From a bacterium (GTDB lineage: Bacteria; Bacillota; Clostridia; Lachnospirales; Lachnospiraceae), in NCBI GenBank assembly GCA_030535455.1, contig JAUNJY010000009.1:1-64000 (forward strand): a stretch of 64,000 nucleotides of DNA, read 5' to 3'. The notes below the pieces were generated by a model, which saw nothing but the letters and a program-made list of their open reading frames with translations, did not search any database and was not told the DNA's origin. Each line of letters starts with the position of its first letter. The first letter of the stretch is position 1. Shown here piece after piece: positions 27,315 through 36,271 of this stretch. A program made the translations under genes and the position numbers.

Positions 27315-29204
27315 CTACATCATACTTTCTTTTACTATTTTAACAATGTTCTCATAACTTAGTGGTACGCAAAAATAATTTCCTTGATAACCGAAGACTT
27401 GCTGCTTGCTGAAAAACTCGTATTGTCTTTTCAGTCCGACTCCATCCACGATAATTGGTATCTTACTTTCCTTCAGTACGTCCATGGCCATATTAAACTC
27501 TGCCCTATGCTCTTCATCTCCTTGAAACAGTTCCATCAAATCCTGGTCAGTCTTGATTATATCTACAGGCAGACTCTGGATACGGTTAAGACTAATCTTG
27601 CACCCATTAAATTTACAAATTCCTATTTGAAATCCTTCTGCCTTATAGCCGTCTAACAATTCTTTCATTAGTTTAATATCTTCGACAGCCAGGCTTTCTT
27701 TCATCTCCAGCACAATTTCCTCTGGCATTAATCCATATTCCCTTGCCATCGATGATATAAACTGGGCATAATTAGGCTGAATTAACTGCAATGAATTAAT
27801 TGCCAAATGAAGTTTCATCCCTTTATGGTTCATCTTTGCAAATAACTCCAATGAATTTTCTATGGAAACCTCGGCTATAGGAATGGTCATCTCCAAATAC
27901 TCAGAAGCATTTAAATAATCCTTTGGATTGACGATTCCATACTCCTCACTTTTATATCTTAAAATCGATTCTAGGCCAACAATCTTATTGGTTGACGCTT
28001 GTATAATTGGCTGAAAATATGTACAGAAATTATGTCTTCTTTCCTCAAATCGCTCTGCAACACTATCCTTTCCTGATGGAATGGACAATGCGAACCTACT
28101 GCTATTGCGCCTTGAAAACGAAACTCCTTGTTGCTCGATTTCCTGGACAAAACACTCATAGTAGTAATTAAATCCATTTCTCTTACTGATTGCTACATAT
28201 AATTTGACCCATACAAAACTTCCATCAGCCTTCTTAATCTGCATTTTCTGGTGGAAATAATTATTTTCACCTTCTTCTATTGCATGCAAATTCTGTAAAA
28301 AGTTTCTCTTTGCTATTTCGCTCATTATATCTAATAAACTAACTTCTCCACTATAGCATTGTTGTGCTGTATAGCCTAGATTACTGACATTGCTAGATAC
28401 ATACTGAATGCTGTAATGAATGTCTTTCATCCAGCTGATTGCAATTGTCTCGCTCTTGCTTATCATCTGATTTAATATATTATTTTCTCTCATTGCAACA
28501 CTATAAAAGTGTTCATATTCTTCACGGTTAAAAATCAACATATACACTGACAGTAATCCGACAACAGTATTGTTCTTATTAAAGACGGGAACACGGTCAA
28601 TCTTGCAAAAGTATCCCTTTTCATTTCTTGGTTTTATCCATTGAAGCATGTTATGAACTGGATGTTTACTAGAAAACACCTGCTCACGGTCCTCCTCAAG
28701 CTTCTCCTGAGTCTCTTCATCCAGTATTTCCGTCAAGTCAATCAGCCTTTGGTTGCTTTCGTCAGCCCCTATGTCCATGCGAAAGTTTTCGTTGCAGCCC
28801 ATAATCTGATGCTTCTTATCTACCCAAACAATACGTGGCAGACGATATTTATTATGGCGCACAAAATACTGCTTAAAGGAGTATTCAAAAAATACGATAA
28901 GCAGGTGCTGATCCTCAACGCAAATAGAATTGACTTCGCAGTCAATTTCGATATTCACTTTATTGGATGCATAAAACCGTTCGTTATAAAATCTATGATT
29001 ACCATTGTCTAATATTTCTTCAGTCAGTTTGAAGGTAGGATTGGCAGCTCTTAATTTGCTAACTGTCGTGATTGGCTTTCCAAGCATATCAAGTGCTTGT
29101 TTATTATACGAAACAACCCTTCCTGTTTCGTATACATATACGATTGTCGGAAAGTTGATTCCATCTACAAACTGCTGATAAAACTGTTTTGTTAATGCCT
29201 TCAT
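27315..29204 (-). CDS. multi-PAS protein with degenerate EAL domain
   Basis: 629 residues. PAS-like regions lie at about 10-115, 120-235 and 250-370, then an EAL domain at 385-629. The EAL motif reads ESIL and the domain keeps the Asn in LHLAINSLQL, the Glu in LEMKE and the Lys in PVDIIKTDQD. The metal-binding DDFG motif is replaced by CKFNG and the general EGVE motif by DGVG. Cyclic di-GMP hydrolysis is therefore unlikely; the protein may be a c-di-GMP receptor or a protein-interaction module. No membrane segments. Confidence 0.85.
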   Translation of the reverse strand: MKALTKQFYQQFVDGINFPTIVYVYETGRVVSYNKQALDMLGKPITTVSKLRAANPTFKLTEEILDNGNHRFYNERFYASNKVNIEIDCEVNSICVEDQHLLIVFFEYSFKQYFVRHNKYRLPRIVWVDKKHQIMGCNENFRMDIGADESNQRLIDLTEILDEETQEKLEEDREQVFSSKHPVHNMLQWIKPRNEKGYFCKIDRVPVFNKNNTVVGLLSVYMLIFNREEYEHFYSVAMRENNILNQMISKSETIAISWMKDIHYSIQYVSSNVSNLGYTAQQCYSGEVSLLDIMSEIAKRNFLQNLHAIEEGENNYFHQKMQIKKADGSFVWVKLYVAISKRNGFNYYYECFVQEIEQQGVSFSRRNSSRFALSIPSGKDSVAERFEERRHNFCTYFQPIIQASTNKIVGLESILRYKSEEYGIVNPKDYLNASEYLEMTIPIAEVSIENSLELFAKMNHKGMKLHLAINSLQLIQPNYAQFISSMAREYGLMPEEIVLEMKESLAVEDIKLMKELLDGYKAEGFQIGICKFNGCKISLNRIQSLPVDIIKTDQDLMELFQGDEEHRAEFNMAMDVLKESKIPIIVDGVGLKRQYEFFSKQQVFGYQGNYFCVPLSYENIVKIVKESMM

Positions 29205-29260
29205 ATAACCCTCTTTTCTTATGTGAAAACCATTGATATTATTATAAACTAAACATTTTC

Positions 29261-30802
29261 TTAAAACAAGATACTACGAAAATTTAAACTGTTAATAAAG
29301 GTCTCCCGAAACTGCGGTGTATCCGCCAATTCAACGTGTTGTATTTGTCCTTTTTTTTCTAAATACGCCTGTCTTATCGAAGAATTTAGTAACAGCTCTT
29401 TTGCTCCCGCTATCGCTGCATTTCCTACATTGTCAACTTTCCTCACGTCCACATTAGGAAGCAGACCCAGAACCATTGCATTTCTCACATTGATATTTGA
29501 GCCAAATGCCCCTGCAAGATATATTCCGTCGATTTCTTCCTTATAAATCCCTGCCTTTCTTAAAAGGCATTCTATTCCTGCATAGATTGCCCCTTTGGCT
29601 AACTGGATCTGCCTTACATCATTTCTTGTGACATAAGCCTTTCCTGCTACCCAATATCCATTTTCTCCATAGACATCCTCTTTGATATATCCGCTGTCAT
29701 CCATCACCTGCAGCTTTAACATTGCCGCCAGCACATCAATAATCCCGGAGCCACTGATACCAGCTGCTTCCACATGATCCACTACATTTACTACGATCTG
29801 ATCATCCTTTACCACGGCCTTTGTAATCGCACCACTGTCTGCACGCATGCCACAGGATAGTCCTGCACCTTCAAACGCAGGCCCTGCCGCTGTAGAGCAG
29901 GCATATAGTGCCCCCTTTGCTGATAACAGGATTTCTCCATTGGTTCCCACATCCACAATCAGATAATTTCCTTCTTGCTGGTCTACCTTAGTAGCCACTA
30001 GACAGGCAAATGCATCTGATCCTACATGACCGCCAATAATTGGTGTCATATATACCGATGCATCCGGACATACAGTCAGCCCCAGTTCTTTCCCTGTATA
30101 ATGACAGTCGCCTTTTTTTCTTACTATAAATGGCGCTTTTGCCAGCTCACATACATCCGCTTGCTGCACAAGATAGCTCATAGTCGTATTGCACACCACT
30201 GCTGCCTTAACAATTTGTCTAGAAAGTATGCCATACTTTTTACAGCATGTCTCTATTTCTTTATTCAGGCTGTCAAACAAACAATCATGCAATACCCCTT
30301 GTCCCTCCTTATGAGTAATGCAATATGTGATTCGTGCTATTACATCTGCACCATAAGTGATTTGAGGATTATAGAAACGATGTTTGGCCACAACTCGTTT
30401 TGTCTTTGACTCAATAATATGAAACTCTACTGTGGTGGTACCAATATCGATGGCAATGTATAATTCCTCATCTATAGGCATACTTGGCTTCACACTGTCT
30501 TTGAGCATCCATTTATTTTTCTTTCGGTTATCACGTACAAATACGGTGATATCCTGATCAATTACAAAGGAACAGGCAAGACGCATGCCACGCATGACTT
30601 CCTCTTTTGAAAGCAGTAGTTCCTCATCCTTTGTGACTTTCTGATCATTTCCCTTTGCGACTAAGACCTTGCACTTTCCACACGTATGATTTCCGCCACA
30701 TGGACTGTCCACAAATACATTTTCCTGTTGCAGTGCCTCTATTAACAGCGTTCCTTTTTTAACTTCCAATATTTGATTTGCCGGCATTACTAAAACTTTC
30801 AT
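29261..30802 (-). CDS. RACE-type reductive activator of corrinoid proteins (2Fe-2S + ASKHA ATPase)
   Basis: 513 residues. The N-terminal ferredoxin domain (1-85) binds 2Fe-2S through CGGNHTCGKC and a later LAC. The remainder is the DUF4445/RamA-type actin-like ATPase: AIDIGTTTVEFHI, VCNTTMSYLV, IVDVGTNGEILL, AGPAFEGAG and YLAGAFGSNI. RACE proteins use ATP to reduce inactive Co(II) corrinoid to Co(I). It follows a MetH-activation-like gene by 29 bp. No corrinoid protein or methyltransferase is encoded in the window. Confidence 0.9.
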   Translation of the reverse strand: MKVLVMPANQILEVKKGTLLIEALQQENVFVDSPCGGNHTCGKCKVLVAKGNDQKVTKDEELLLSKEEVMRGMRLACSFVIDQDITVFVRDNRKKNKWMLKDSVKPSMPIDEELYIAIDIGTTTVEFHIIESKTKRVVAKHRFYNPQITYGADVIARITYCITHKEGQGVLHDCLFDSLNKEIETCCKKYGILSRQIVKAAVVCNTTMSYLVQQADVCELAKAPFIVRKKGDCHYTGKELGLTVCPDASVYMTPIIGGHVGSDAFACLVATKVDQQEGNYLIVDVGTNGEILLSAKGALYACSTAAGPAFEGAGLSCGMRADSGAITKAVVKDDQIVVNVVDHVEAAGISGSGIIDVLAAMLKLQVMDDSGYIKEDVYGENGYWVAGKAYVTRNDVRQIQLAKGAIYAGIECLLRKAGIYKEEIDGIYLAGAFGSNINVRNAMVLGLLPNVDVRKVDNVGNAAIAGAKELLLNSSIRQAYLEKKGQIQHVELADTPQFRETFINSLNFRSILF

Positions 30803-30831
30803 CGTCTCACCTTCCTCCTATCATTCTTGTC

Positions 30832-31494
30832 TTATCTTGCTTTTCTTATCATGCAGTACTCACATCCGATTTTGGCCTTGCACCGTTTACATGGCATTTC
30901 TTCTGCTACCGGTTCCTTTAGTACATATAGGCTTCCTATAAATGAACTGCATGGTTTCAAACTATTCTCATTGATGGTTACTCCGATCTGCTCTGCCCCT
31001 ACCGCATCATACATGGACCTCATTGTCTTTAGTGGCTGTTCAAACAGGCCAGGGCCATAGTATGTAGTAATAAATGGTGCCTTCTCTTTAAAATAGTAAG
31101 CGTATAGGCCTGGAAACATGACCACCTTGATATATTCACGTACTGCATTTAAATAACTTATTTGAAGCAAATGCATTAGAAGTCCTTCGGTAATGCTGTC
31201 TGTCTTATACTCTTTGCAGGAAACCGCCACTATGAGCTGTGCTAAAATCACCTCTTTATGAAACGGTCCTTCTATACATTCCCATTGATTAGTTAGGGTA
31301 TACCTGCCTTCAGGAAGCAAATACTCCTTTTGATTCTGAAGCAGCCATAGGGCTTCCTTTTGCTGAATAAGGAAACTCTCCTTATTTTCACTGTTCATAC
31401 TTCCAAGCTGATTATTTAGAGCACTTACGGCCTTTTCTTCTATCTTATTTAAAATTACTGGGTGGGATAGATCTAATGATTTATTTACTATCAT
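30832..31494 (-). CDS. MetH-activation-domain-like protein with C-terminal Cys cluster
   Basis: 220 residues. The segment YYGPGLFEQPLKTM, then IGVTINENSLKPCSSFIGS, resembles the AdoMet-binding activation domain of cobalamin-dependent methionine synthase (GPGY..IGV..ES.M..P.KS.SA.IG). A C-terminal CKRCKAKIGCEYC could hold an iron-sulfur cluster or zinc. It probably remethylates or reactivates a corrinoid protein with AdoMet, working with the RACE protein encoded next. Family assignment rests on motif similarity only. Confidence 0.7.
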   Translation of the reverse strand: MIVNKSLDLSHPVILNKIEEKAVSALNNQLGSMNSENKESFLIQQKEALWLLQNQKEYLLPEGRYTLTNQWECIEGPFHKEVILAQLIVAVSCKEYKTDSITEGLLMHLLQISYLNAVREYIKVVMFPGLYAYYFKEKAPFITTYYGPGLFEQPLKTMRSMYDAVGAEQIGVTINENSLKPCSSFIGSLYVLKEPVAEEMPCKRCKAKIGCEYCMIRKAR

Positions 31495-31574
31495 CCTAAT
31501 CTCCTAATTTTGCCTTTATACTGATATATTATACCATTTTTCGCTATGTTCTACTAACTTCTTTCTTATAACGC

Positions 31575-31618
31575 AAAAAACATTGCAGAAACGATTTCTC
31601 GCTCTGCAATGTTTTTTT
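31575..31618 (-). terminator. terminator after the cold-shock gene
   Basis: AAAAAACATTGCAGA pairs with TCTGCAATGTTTTTTT. T-runs exist on both strands; on the minus strand it ends the csp transcript. Confidence 0.8.
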
Positions 31619-31710
31619 AATAAATCGATCTAGTTTGTAACAATATAACTTAACTCTTTCTATGTTCACACACATCAGCGTTAAAGGTACACTGTAAAAC
31701 TGTTGATAGA

Positions 31711-31911
31711 TTATAAAACTGTTACGTTAGTAGCTTGTGGTCCTTTTTCTCCATTAACTACATCGTATTCAACTGATTGGCCTTCTGTTAAGGATTTAAA
31801 TCCATCCATAGCTAATCCAGTATAGTGTACGAATACATCGTTACCAGCTTCATCAGAAATAAAGCCGAAACCTTTTTGGTTATTAAACCATTTTACAGTA
31901 CCTTTGTTCAT
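31711..31911 (-). CDS. cold-shock protein (CspA family)
   Basis: 66 residues from Met at 31911, behind GGAGG with 8-bp spacing. The nucleic-acid-binding motifs [15 protein letters not shown] and DVFVHYTG (RNP1 and RNP2) are intact. It is an RNA chaperone active at low temperature and in stress. It has its own terminator 90 bp downstream. Confidence 0.97.
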   Translation of the reverse strand: MNKGTVKWFNNQKGFGFISDEAGNDVFVHYTGLAMDGFKSLTEGQSVEYDVVNGEKGPQATNVTVL

Positions 31912-31995
31912 GTGTAATTCCTCCAAAAAAATTAATACGTTGTATATAACAACATGAATATAATACCATTTTTTATAAATTCTGTCAATTATATT

Positions 31996-32274
31996 TTAAT
32001 TTAGAAACAACCATATGGAGGCTATAATTTGTATAATCAATATTGCCGGAAAACCAATTATAAACGACATATGTTTGGTTTTATGGCGAAATTTCTGCAT
32101 TCCGAGGATACTTCCTACACTTCCTCCTACAATTGCTACTAAAAACAAGGTCTTTTCTGGAATTCTCCACTTGTGTCTAATTGCTCTTTTTTTATCAATT
32201 CCCATAATCGCAAACCCAATCACATTTATCACGATCAGGTATGCAACGGTTATTATTGTAATTGTCTGTTCCAT
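31996..32274 (-). CDS. DUF1294 membrane protein
   Basis: 92 residues with three hydrophobic segments. The family signature is visible: MGIDKKRAIRHKWRIPEKTL, then GGSVGSILGMQKFRHKTKH. Function is not known. The gene is small and stands alone between csp and the hemolysin III-like gene. Confidence 0.85.
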   Translation of the reverse strand: MEQTITIITVAYLIVINVIGFAIMGIDKKRAIRHKWRIPEKTLFLVAIVGGSVGSILGMQKFRHKTKHMSFIIGFPAILIIQIIASIWLFLN

Positions 32275-32317
32275 CTCTTAACACTCCTTTTTCCTTATTG
32301 TAAACGCAATTCCCAAA

Positions 32318-33025
32318 TTAATAAACATATAAATAAATCCCAAACCAATGGAGGATTGCTCCTGCCATTACAAAGAAGTGCCATATAAAATGATCGTATT
32401 TCTTATCTTTAACAAAGGGAATCATTCCTACTGTATAAATAATTCCTCCCACCAGGATCATGACCATTAATGGAAGATTATTATGTATCCAGTCTGGGAA
32501 AAACATAATTCCACTCCATCCAATGATAAAATACAAAGAAAAATGAAGCCATTTTATTCTTCCAGGACCAAAGACGGCAAGCACAATGATACCCAATCCA
32601 ATCAGTCCCCACTGGATACAGAACAAAGTGATACCTAATGTATTCCCCCAATATACCAAATACAGAGGTGCAAACGTGCCTCCGATTAAAAGGTAAATAG
32701 ACAAATAATCGAACCTCCTCCAAAGTCGTTTTACTGTGGATCCACTTTTAAATGCATGGTATAGACAGCTCATTAACATCAGGAAAAATAAACTGATACC
32801 ATAAAAACAGGTAGCCAGTACTTTAAGCCCCGTATCCGACTTTAACAATAATAAGATAAATCCTGCCAAAGCCAGTGCTGCCCCGATTCCATGAGTTACC
32901 GAATTGCCAACTTCCTCTAATACGGTAAGGTGGGGTGGCTCATTTAGCTCCCTGATTTTCTGTCTTCTTTCCTGTTTTTTCTGCTTCCTATCTATGTCAA
33001 CTTGCTTACCATTCTCCTTTTTCAT
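32318..33025 (-). CDS. hemolysin III / PAQR-type membrane protein
   Basis: 235 residues from Met at 33025 (GGGAG upstream); an in-frame upstream ATG at 33115 is not supported. A charged N-terminus of about 40 residues precedes seven membrane helices. Conserved residues include the first NSVTHGIGAALALAG, SCLYHAFKS and the late HFIWHFFVMAGAILHW, matching the metal-site His residues of the YqfA/PAQR family. Physiological role uncertain. Confidence 0.92.
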   Translation of the reverse strand: MKKENGKQVDIDRKQKKQERRQKIRELNEPPHLTVLEEVGNSVTHGIGAALALAGFILLLLKSDTGLKVLATCFYGISLFFLMLMSCLYHAFKSGSTVKRLWRRFDYLSIYLLIGGTFAPLYLVYWGNTLGITLFCIQWGLIGLGIIVLAVFGPGRIKWLHFSLYFIIGWSGIMFFPDWIHNNLPLMVMILVGGIIYTVGMIPFVKDKKYDHFIWHFFVMAGAILHWFGIYLYVY

Positions 33026-33216
33026 ACTATTCTTTCTCCCTTTCCTATCAGTTTTTAACAATACGATTATACTCCAATCTACATTTGAATTCATTATAAG
33101 TAAAACTTTTTTCACAATATTTTCCTATATTTTTTACATAAAACCATCATCAGACTTTACATTGCACCAGTAAGATGAAATCTGTAAATAAGAATTAGGA
33201 AGGAAGGTAGTAACTC

Positions 33217-34053
33217 ATGCAACTTCGTGATCTCAAGAAATCCAAATTGGTAAGGATCGGCTCCTTTCCCTTTGCCAACCTATCCAGGCAGCTTCGAAAA
33301 TTAACCTTTCAGTATACTATAGATGCCAAGAAACTACGCTCCTTTAAAGACAGCCATCCAGGCGAGCGCTGCTTTATCATAGGAAATGGACCTAGTCTTT
33401 CTGCCCATGATTTGGACCAGTTAAAAGACGAATTCACCTTTGGATTTAATAAGATTCTAGAAATCTTTCCAGAAACCGACTGGAGGCCTTCTATGTATAT
33501 GTGCGTGGAATTAAATACCTTGTGCGACTGTCAAAAAGGAATTCGCAAGCTGACCATGCCCACCTTCATTTTAAAAGAAGGAAAAAAATATTTTACTTCG
33601 TTTGATTCCCATATCACCTATATTTGTAATCATGTTCCATTTCTTATTAACCGCTACAAACGCGTAGATGGAATTTACTTAAGCGAAGATGTGTCTAAAT
33701 ATTTTATTGGTGGGGAAACAGTTGTCTTCAATGCCATACAGATGGCTATTTATATGGGCTTTAAGGAAATCTATCTGTTAGGTGTCGACCACAGCTATTC
33801 CAAAAAGGTAAATTCCAAAGGTGTCATTACTGTAAATCCTGACATTAAGGATTATTTCGGAAATGTAAAGACTACTCCTTATACGCTGCAGACCATTGAT
33901 ACGGTCAATGCTGCCTATCGTTCCTGTAAAGACTATTGTACGAAACATAATATCATCATAAAGAATTTAACTCGCGGTGGAATTCTAGACATCTTTGACC
34001 GTGATAATTTTGATCAAATCTTATTAAACGGAGGCGTTAAACATGCAAGCTAA
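33217..34053 (+). CDS. sialyltransferase/Maf-like (DUF115/GT42-like) glycosyltransferase
   Basis: 278 residues. RCFIIGNGPSLSAHDLDQL (about 50-69) is the nucleotide-binding start of the DUF115/MptE-like and GT42 sialyltransferase fold; a later GGETVVFNAIQMAIYMGFKE followed by IYLLGVDHSYS matches the second conserved block. DUF115 proteins of the Maf type transfer CMP-activated nonulosonic acids, and GT42 enzymes use CMP-sialic acid. It is the first gene of a tight operon, overlapping the CMP-sugar synthetase gene by 11 bp. A transfer role is inferred; the acceptor is unknown. Confidence 0.75.
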   Translation: MQLRDLKKSKLVRIGSFPFANLSRQLRKLTFQYTIDAKKLRSFKDSHPGERCFIIGNGPSLSAHDLDQLKDEFTFGFNKILEIFPETDWRPSMYMCVELNTLCDCQKGIRKLTMPTFILKEGKKYFTSFDSHITYICNHVPFLINRYKRVDGIYLSEDVSKYFIGGETVVFNAIQMAIYMGFKEIYLLGVDHSYSKKVNSKGVITVNPDIKDYFGNVKTTPYTLQTIDTVNAAYRSCKDYCTKHNIIIKNLTRGGILDIFDRDNFDQILLNGGVKHAS

Positions 34054-34696
34054 AAAAATAGTTGCGATCATACCAATCAAATTAAACAATGCCAGGCTTC
34101 CTGGCAAAAATACTAAGATACTGGGAGGACGTCCGCTGATCAGCTATGTTCTTTCTTACTTAAAAAAAGTAGATGAAATTGATGAAATCTACGTCTACTG
34201 TAGTGACACTTCAATTGAAGACTATCTAGAAGATGGCATTCATTTTCTAAAACGCCCGGCATATTTAGATGAGCCTACTTCCAACTTCACACAAATCTTT
34301 GAGTCATTTTCAAGAAAAGTCGATGCAGATATTTATGTCTATGCCCATGCCACTGCTCCTTACATAAAATCGTCCACCATAAAACGCTGCATCCATAATG
34401 TGACCGACAAAGGATTTGACTCTTCCTTTACTGCAGAAAAGATACAGGATTTCATCTGGAAGGATGGACGTCCTCTGAATTTTGATGCTGCCAATGTGCC
34501 TCGAAGCCAGGATATTGCTCCAATTTACCGGGAAACATCTGGCGTCTACGTATTTAGCAAGCAGGTATTTGAACGCTACCATAGACGGATTGGCGCACTC
34601 CCTTGCCCTGTGGAGGTCACAAAAAAGGAACAGACTGACATCAATTACCCGGAAGATTTTGAGACTGCCCAATTATATTTTAACTATTGTGATTAA
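34043..34696 (+). CDS. CMP-sugar synthetase (acylneuraminate/Kdo cytidylyltransferase family)
   Basis: 217 residues. The nucleotide-binding loop IIPIKLNNARLPGKNTKILG and AHATAPYIKSSTI correspond to NeuA/KdsB-type IPARgGSKgiPgKN and PTSP blocks. The later QDIAPIYRETSGVYVF matches the sugar-site region. The family activates 2-keto-3-deoxy sugar acids with CTP. The loop lacks the usual double Gly-Ser before Lys, so the substrate may be non-standard. It is second in the operon. Confidence 0.85.
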   Translation: MQAKKIVAIIPIKLNNARLPGKNTKILGGRPLISYVLSYLKKVDEIDEIYVYCSDTSIEDYLEDGIHFLKRPAYLDEPTSNFTQIFESFSRKVDADIYVYAHATAPYIKSSTIKRCIHNVTDKGFDSSFTAEKIQDFIWKDGRPLNFDAANVPRSQDIAPIYRETSGVYVFSKQVFERYHRRIGALPCPVEVTKKEQTDINYPEDFETAQLYFNYCD

Positions 34697-34713
34697 TGAA
34701 GGAGGACTATGTT

Positions 34714-35769
34714 ATGAGTACAATTTCTATTTTAGACTGCACCTTACGAGATGGAGGATATATTACAGGCTGGGATTTTGGAGATACCACCATTAAAAAT
34801 ATGATTTCTAACCTGGTGGAAGATAATTTAGACTTTATTGAGTGTGGTTACCTAAATCACAAAGACTATGTGCCCGGAAGTACTATCTTTAAAACTATTA
34901 AACAAATCAAAGACTTTCTTCCTTCTGACAGAAAGAATACAAAGCTGCTGGCCATGGCCGATGTTACCCAGTTTTCACCGGAAGACCTGACCCCTTATGA
35001 TGGTTCTTCTATCGATGGAATCCGAGTGGTGTTTTATAAACATCAGATCAAGGAAGCTCTAAAACTTTGTAAGGCAATTAAGAAAAATGGTTACCTGCTT
35101 TTTATCCAGCCAATGGTTACCATCGACTATACCATTCAAGAATATGCAAGTCTTACAGAAAAGCTGAATAAGCTAGCTCCTTATGCTGTTGCCATTGTAG
35201 ATAGCTTTGGCTATATGAATAAAAATGACTTTCGTAAATATTTTATGATTTTAGATAACATCCTGGCTCCTGATGTCTATATCGGATTCCATTCTCACAA
35301 TAATATGCAGCTTGCCTTTCTCACAGCACAGGACATATTTGATTATAAGACAAGCCGCAACCTGATTATTGATGGTTCCCTATATGGAATTGGACGAGGT
35401 GCCGGAAATCTGCATACCGAACTGATCACCAATTACTACAATATGGTGGTAAAGCCAAAGTATAACGTCCCAAATATCCTTTCCTGTGTGGGCACCTATA
35501 TCCTGCCAATCAGAAAAACCAGAAGCTGGGGGTACTCTCCTTACTTATTTATCACCGCCTTATATCATGTCCATCCAAACTTCGCATGCTACCTGTTAGA
35601 AAAACATGATTTAAGCGTTGCTGAATTTGAAGACTATGTGAAGACAATTCCGGATGAGATGCGTACCAAGTGCAAGAAGCCATACGTTGAACAGCTTTAT
35701 CAACAGTTTATAGGAGCAGAACCAGTTCTTGCAAATGAAGACTTTGACCTGCATAAAATTGCACAGTAA
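34714..35769 (+). CDS. DRE-TIM/HMGL-like aldolase
   Basis: 352 residues from Met at 34714, with GGAGG 8 bp upstream. This metal-dependent TIM-barrel class is shown by LDCTLRDGGY (Asp8, Arg12, Asp13), the metal ligands His193 and His195 in GFHSHNNMQLA, and IDGSLYGIGRGAGN (219-232). Relatives include 4-hydroxy-2-oxovalerate aldolase, HMG-CoA lyase and isopropylmalate synthase, which make or break bonds to pyruvate- or acyl-CoA-derived enolates. Set between CMP-sugar synthetase and KdsC-like genes, it may build a 2-keto-3-deoxy sugar acid (inference). Confidence 0.85.
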   Translation: MSTISILDCTLRDGGYITGWDFGDTTIKNMISNLVEDNLDFIECGYLNHKDYVPGSTIFKTIKQIKDFLPSDRKNTKLLAMADVTQFSPEDLTPYDGSSIDGIRVVFYKHQIKEALKLCKAIKKNGYLLFIQPMVTIDYTIQEYASLTEKLNKLAPYAVAIVDSFGYMNKNDFRKYFMILDNILAPDVYIGFHSHNNMQLAFLTAQDIFDYKTSRNLIIDGSLYGIGRGAGNLHTELITNYYNMVVKPKYNVPNILSCVGTYILPIRKTRSWGYSPYLFITALYHVHPNFACYLLEKHDLSVAEFEDYVKTIPDEMRTKCKKPYVEQLYQQFIGAEPVLANEDFDLHKIAQ

Positions 35770-35800
35770 CCATATAAATTCTATTTTTTAGAGGTGAACT

Positions 35801-36268
35801 ATGAACTATTCAATACTATGCCTGGATGTGGACGGAACCTTGACAGATGGAAAAGTATACATAGGAAATGACGGCGAAGTCATGAAGGCATTCAATATAA
35901 AGGATGGCTATGGAATTCGTCAGTATATTGAGGCTGGCGGTATTGTTGCCATTATTACAGGCCGGATTTCCAAAATTGTGGGACACCGTGCTTTTGAACT
36001 TGGAATTAAAGAAATCTACCAAGATATTACAAATAAAGCGCAAGTGATGGAACTTCTTGCAAAAAAATATCATACTACGATTGCAAATGTTGCCTTTGTA
36101 GGCGATGACATGAATGACCTGGAAGCAATTCAGGCCTCTGGAATAAGCTTTATGCCTAGCGATGGCTATGAGGGCCTAAAGCCTTATGTATCTGCCGTTC
36201 TTACCCATAAGGGCGGAGAAGGTGCCGTAAGGGAAGCGATCGATATCTTATTAAGTGAAGGAACGTGA
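35801..36268 (+). CDS. KdsC-like HAD phosphatase
   Basis: 155 residues, a cap-less HAD enzyme of the tetrameric KdsC type. Motifs are CLDVDGTLTDG (nucleophile and acid Asp), IITGR, a Lys in TNKAQV and GDDMNDL. KdsC removes phosphate from Kdo-8-P, and close relatives act on Neu5Ac-9-P or KDN-9-P. Here it would dephosphorylate the aldolase product before CMP activation (inference). It has AGAGGTG before the start. Confidence 0.9.
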   Translation: MNYSILCLDVDGTLTDGKVYIGNDGEVMKAFNIKDGYGIRQYIEAGGIVAIITGRISKIVGHRAFELGIKEIYQDITNKAQVMELLAKKYHTTIANVAFVGDDMNDLEAIQASGISFMPSDGYEGLKPYVSAVLTHKGGEGAVREAIDILLSEGT

Positions 36269-36271
36269 GTT

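Noticed and set aside
28641..30409. Plus-strand reading frames opposite the EAL and RACE genes
   Set aside because: They lie antisense to well-supported genes, have no ribosome sites, and carry unlikely residue composition (His/Phe/Cys-rich).
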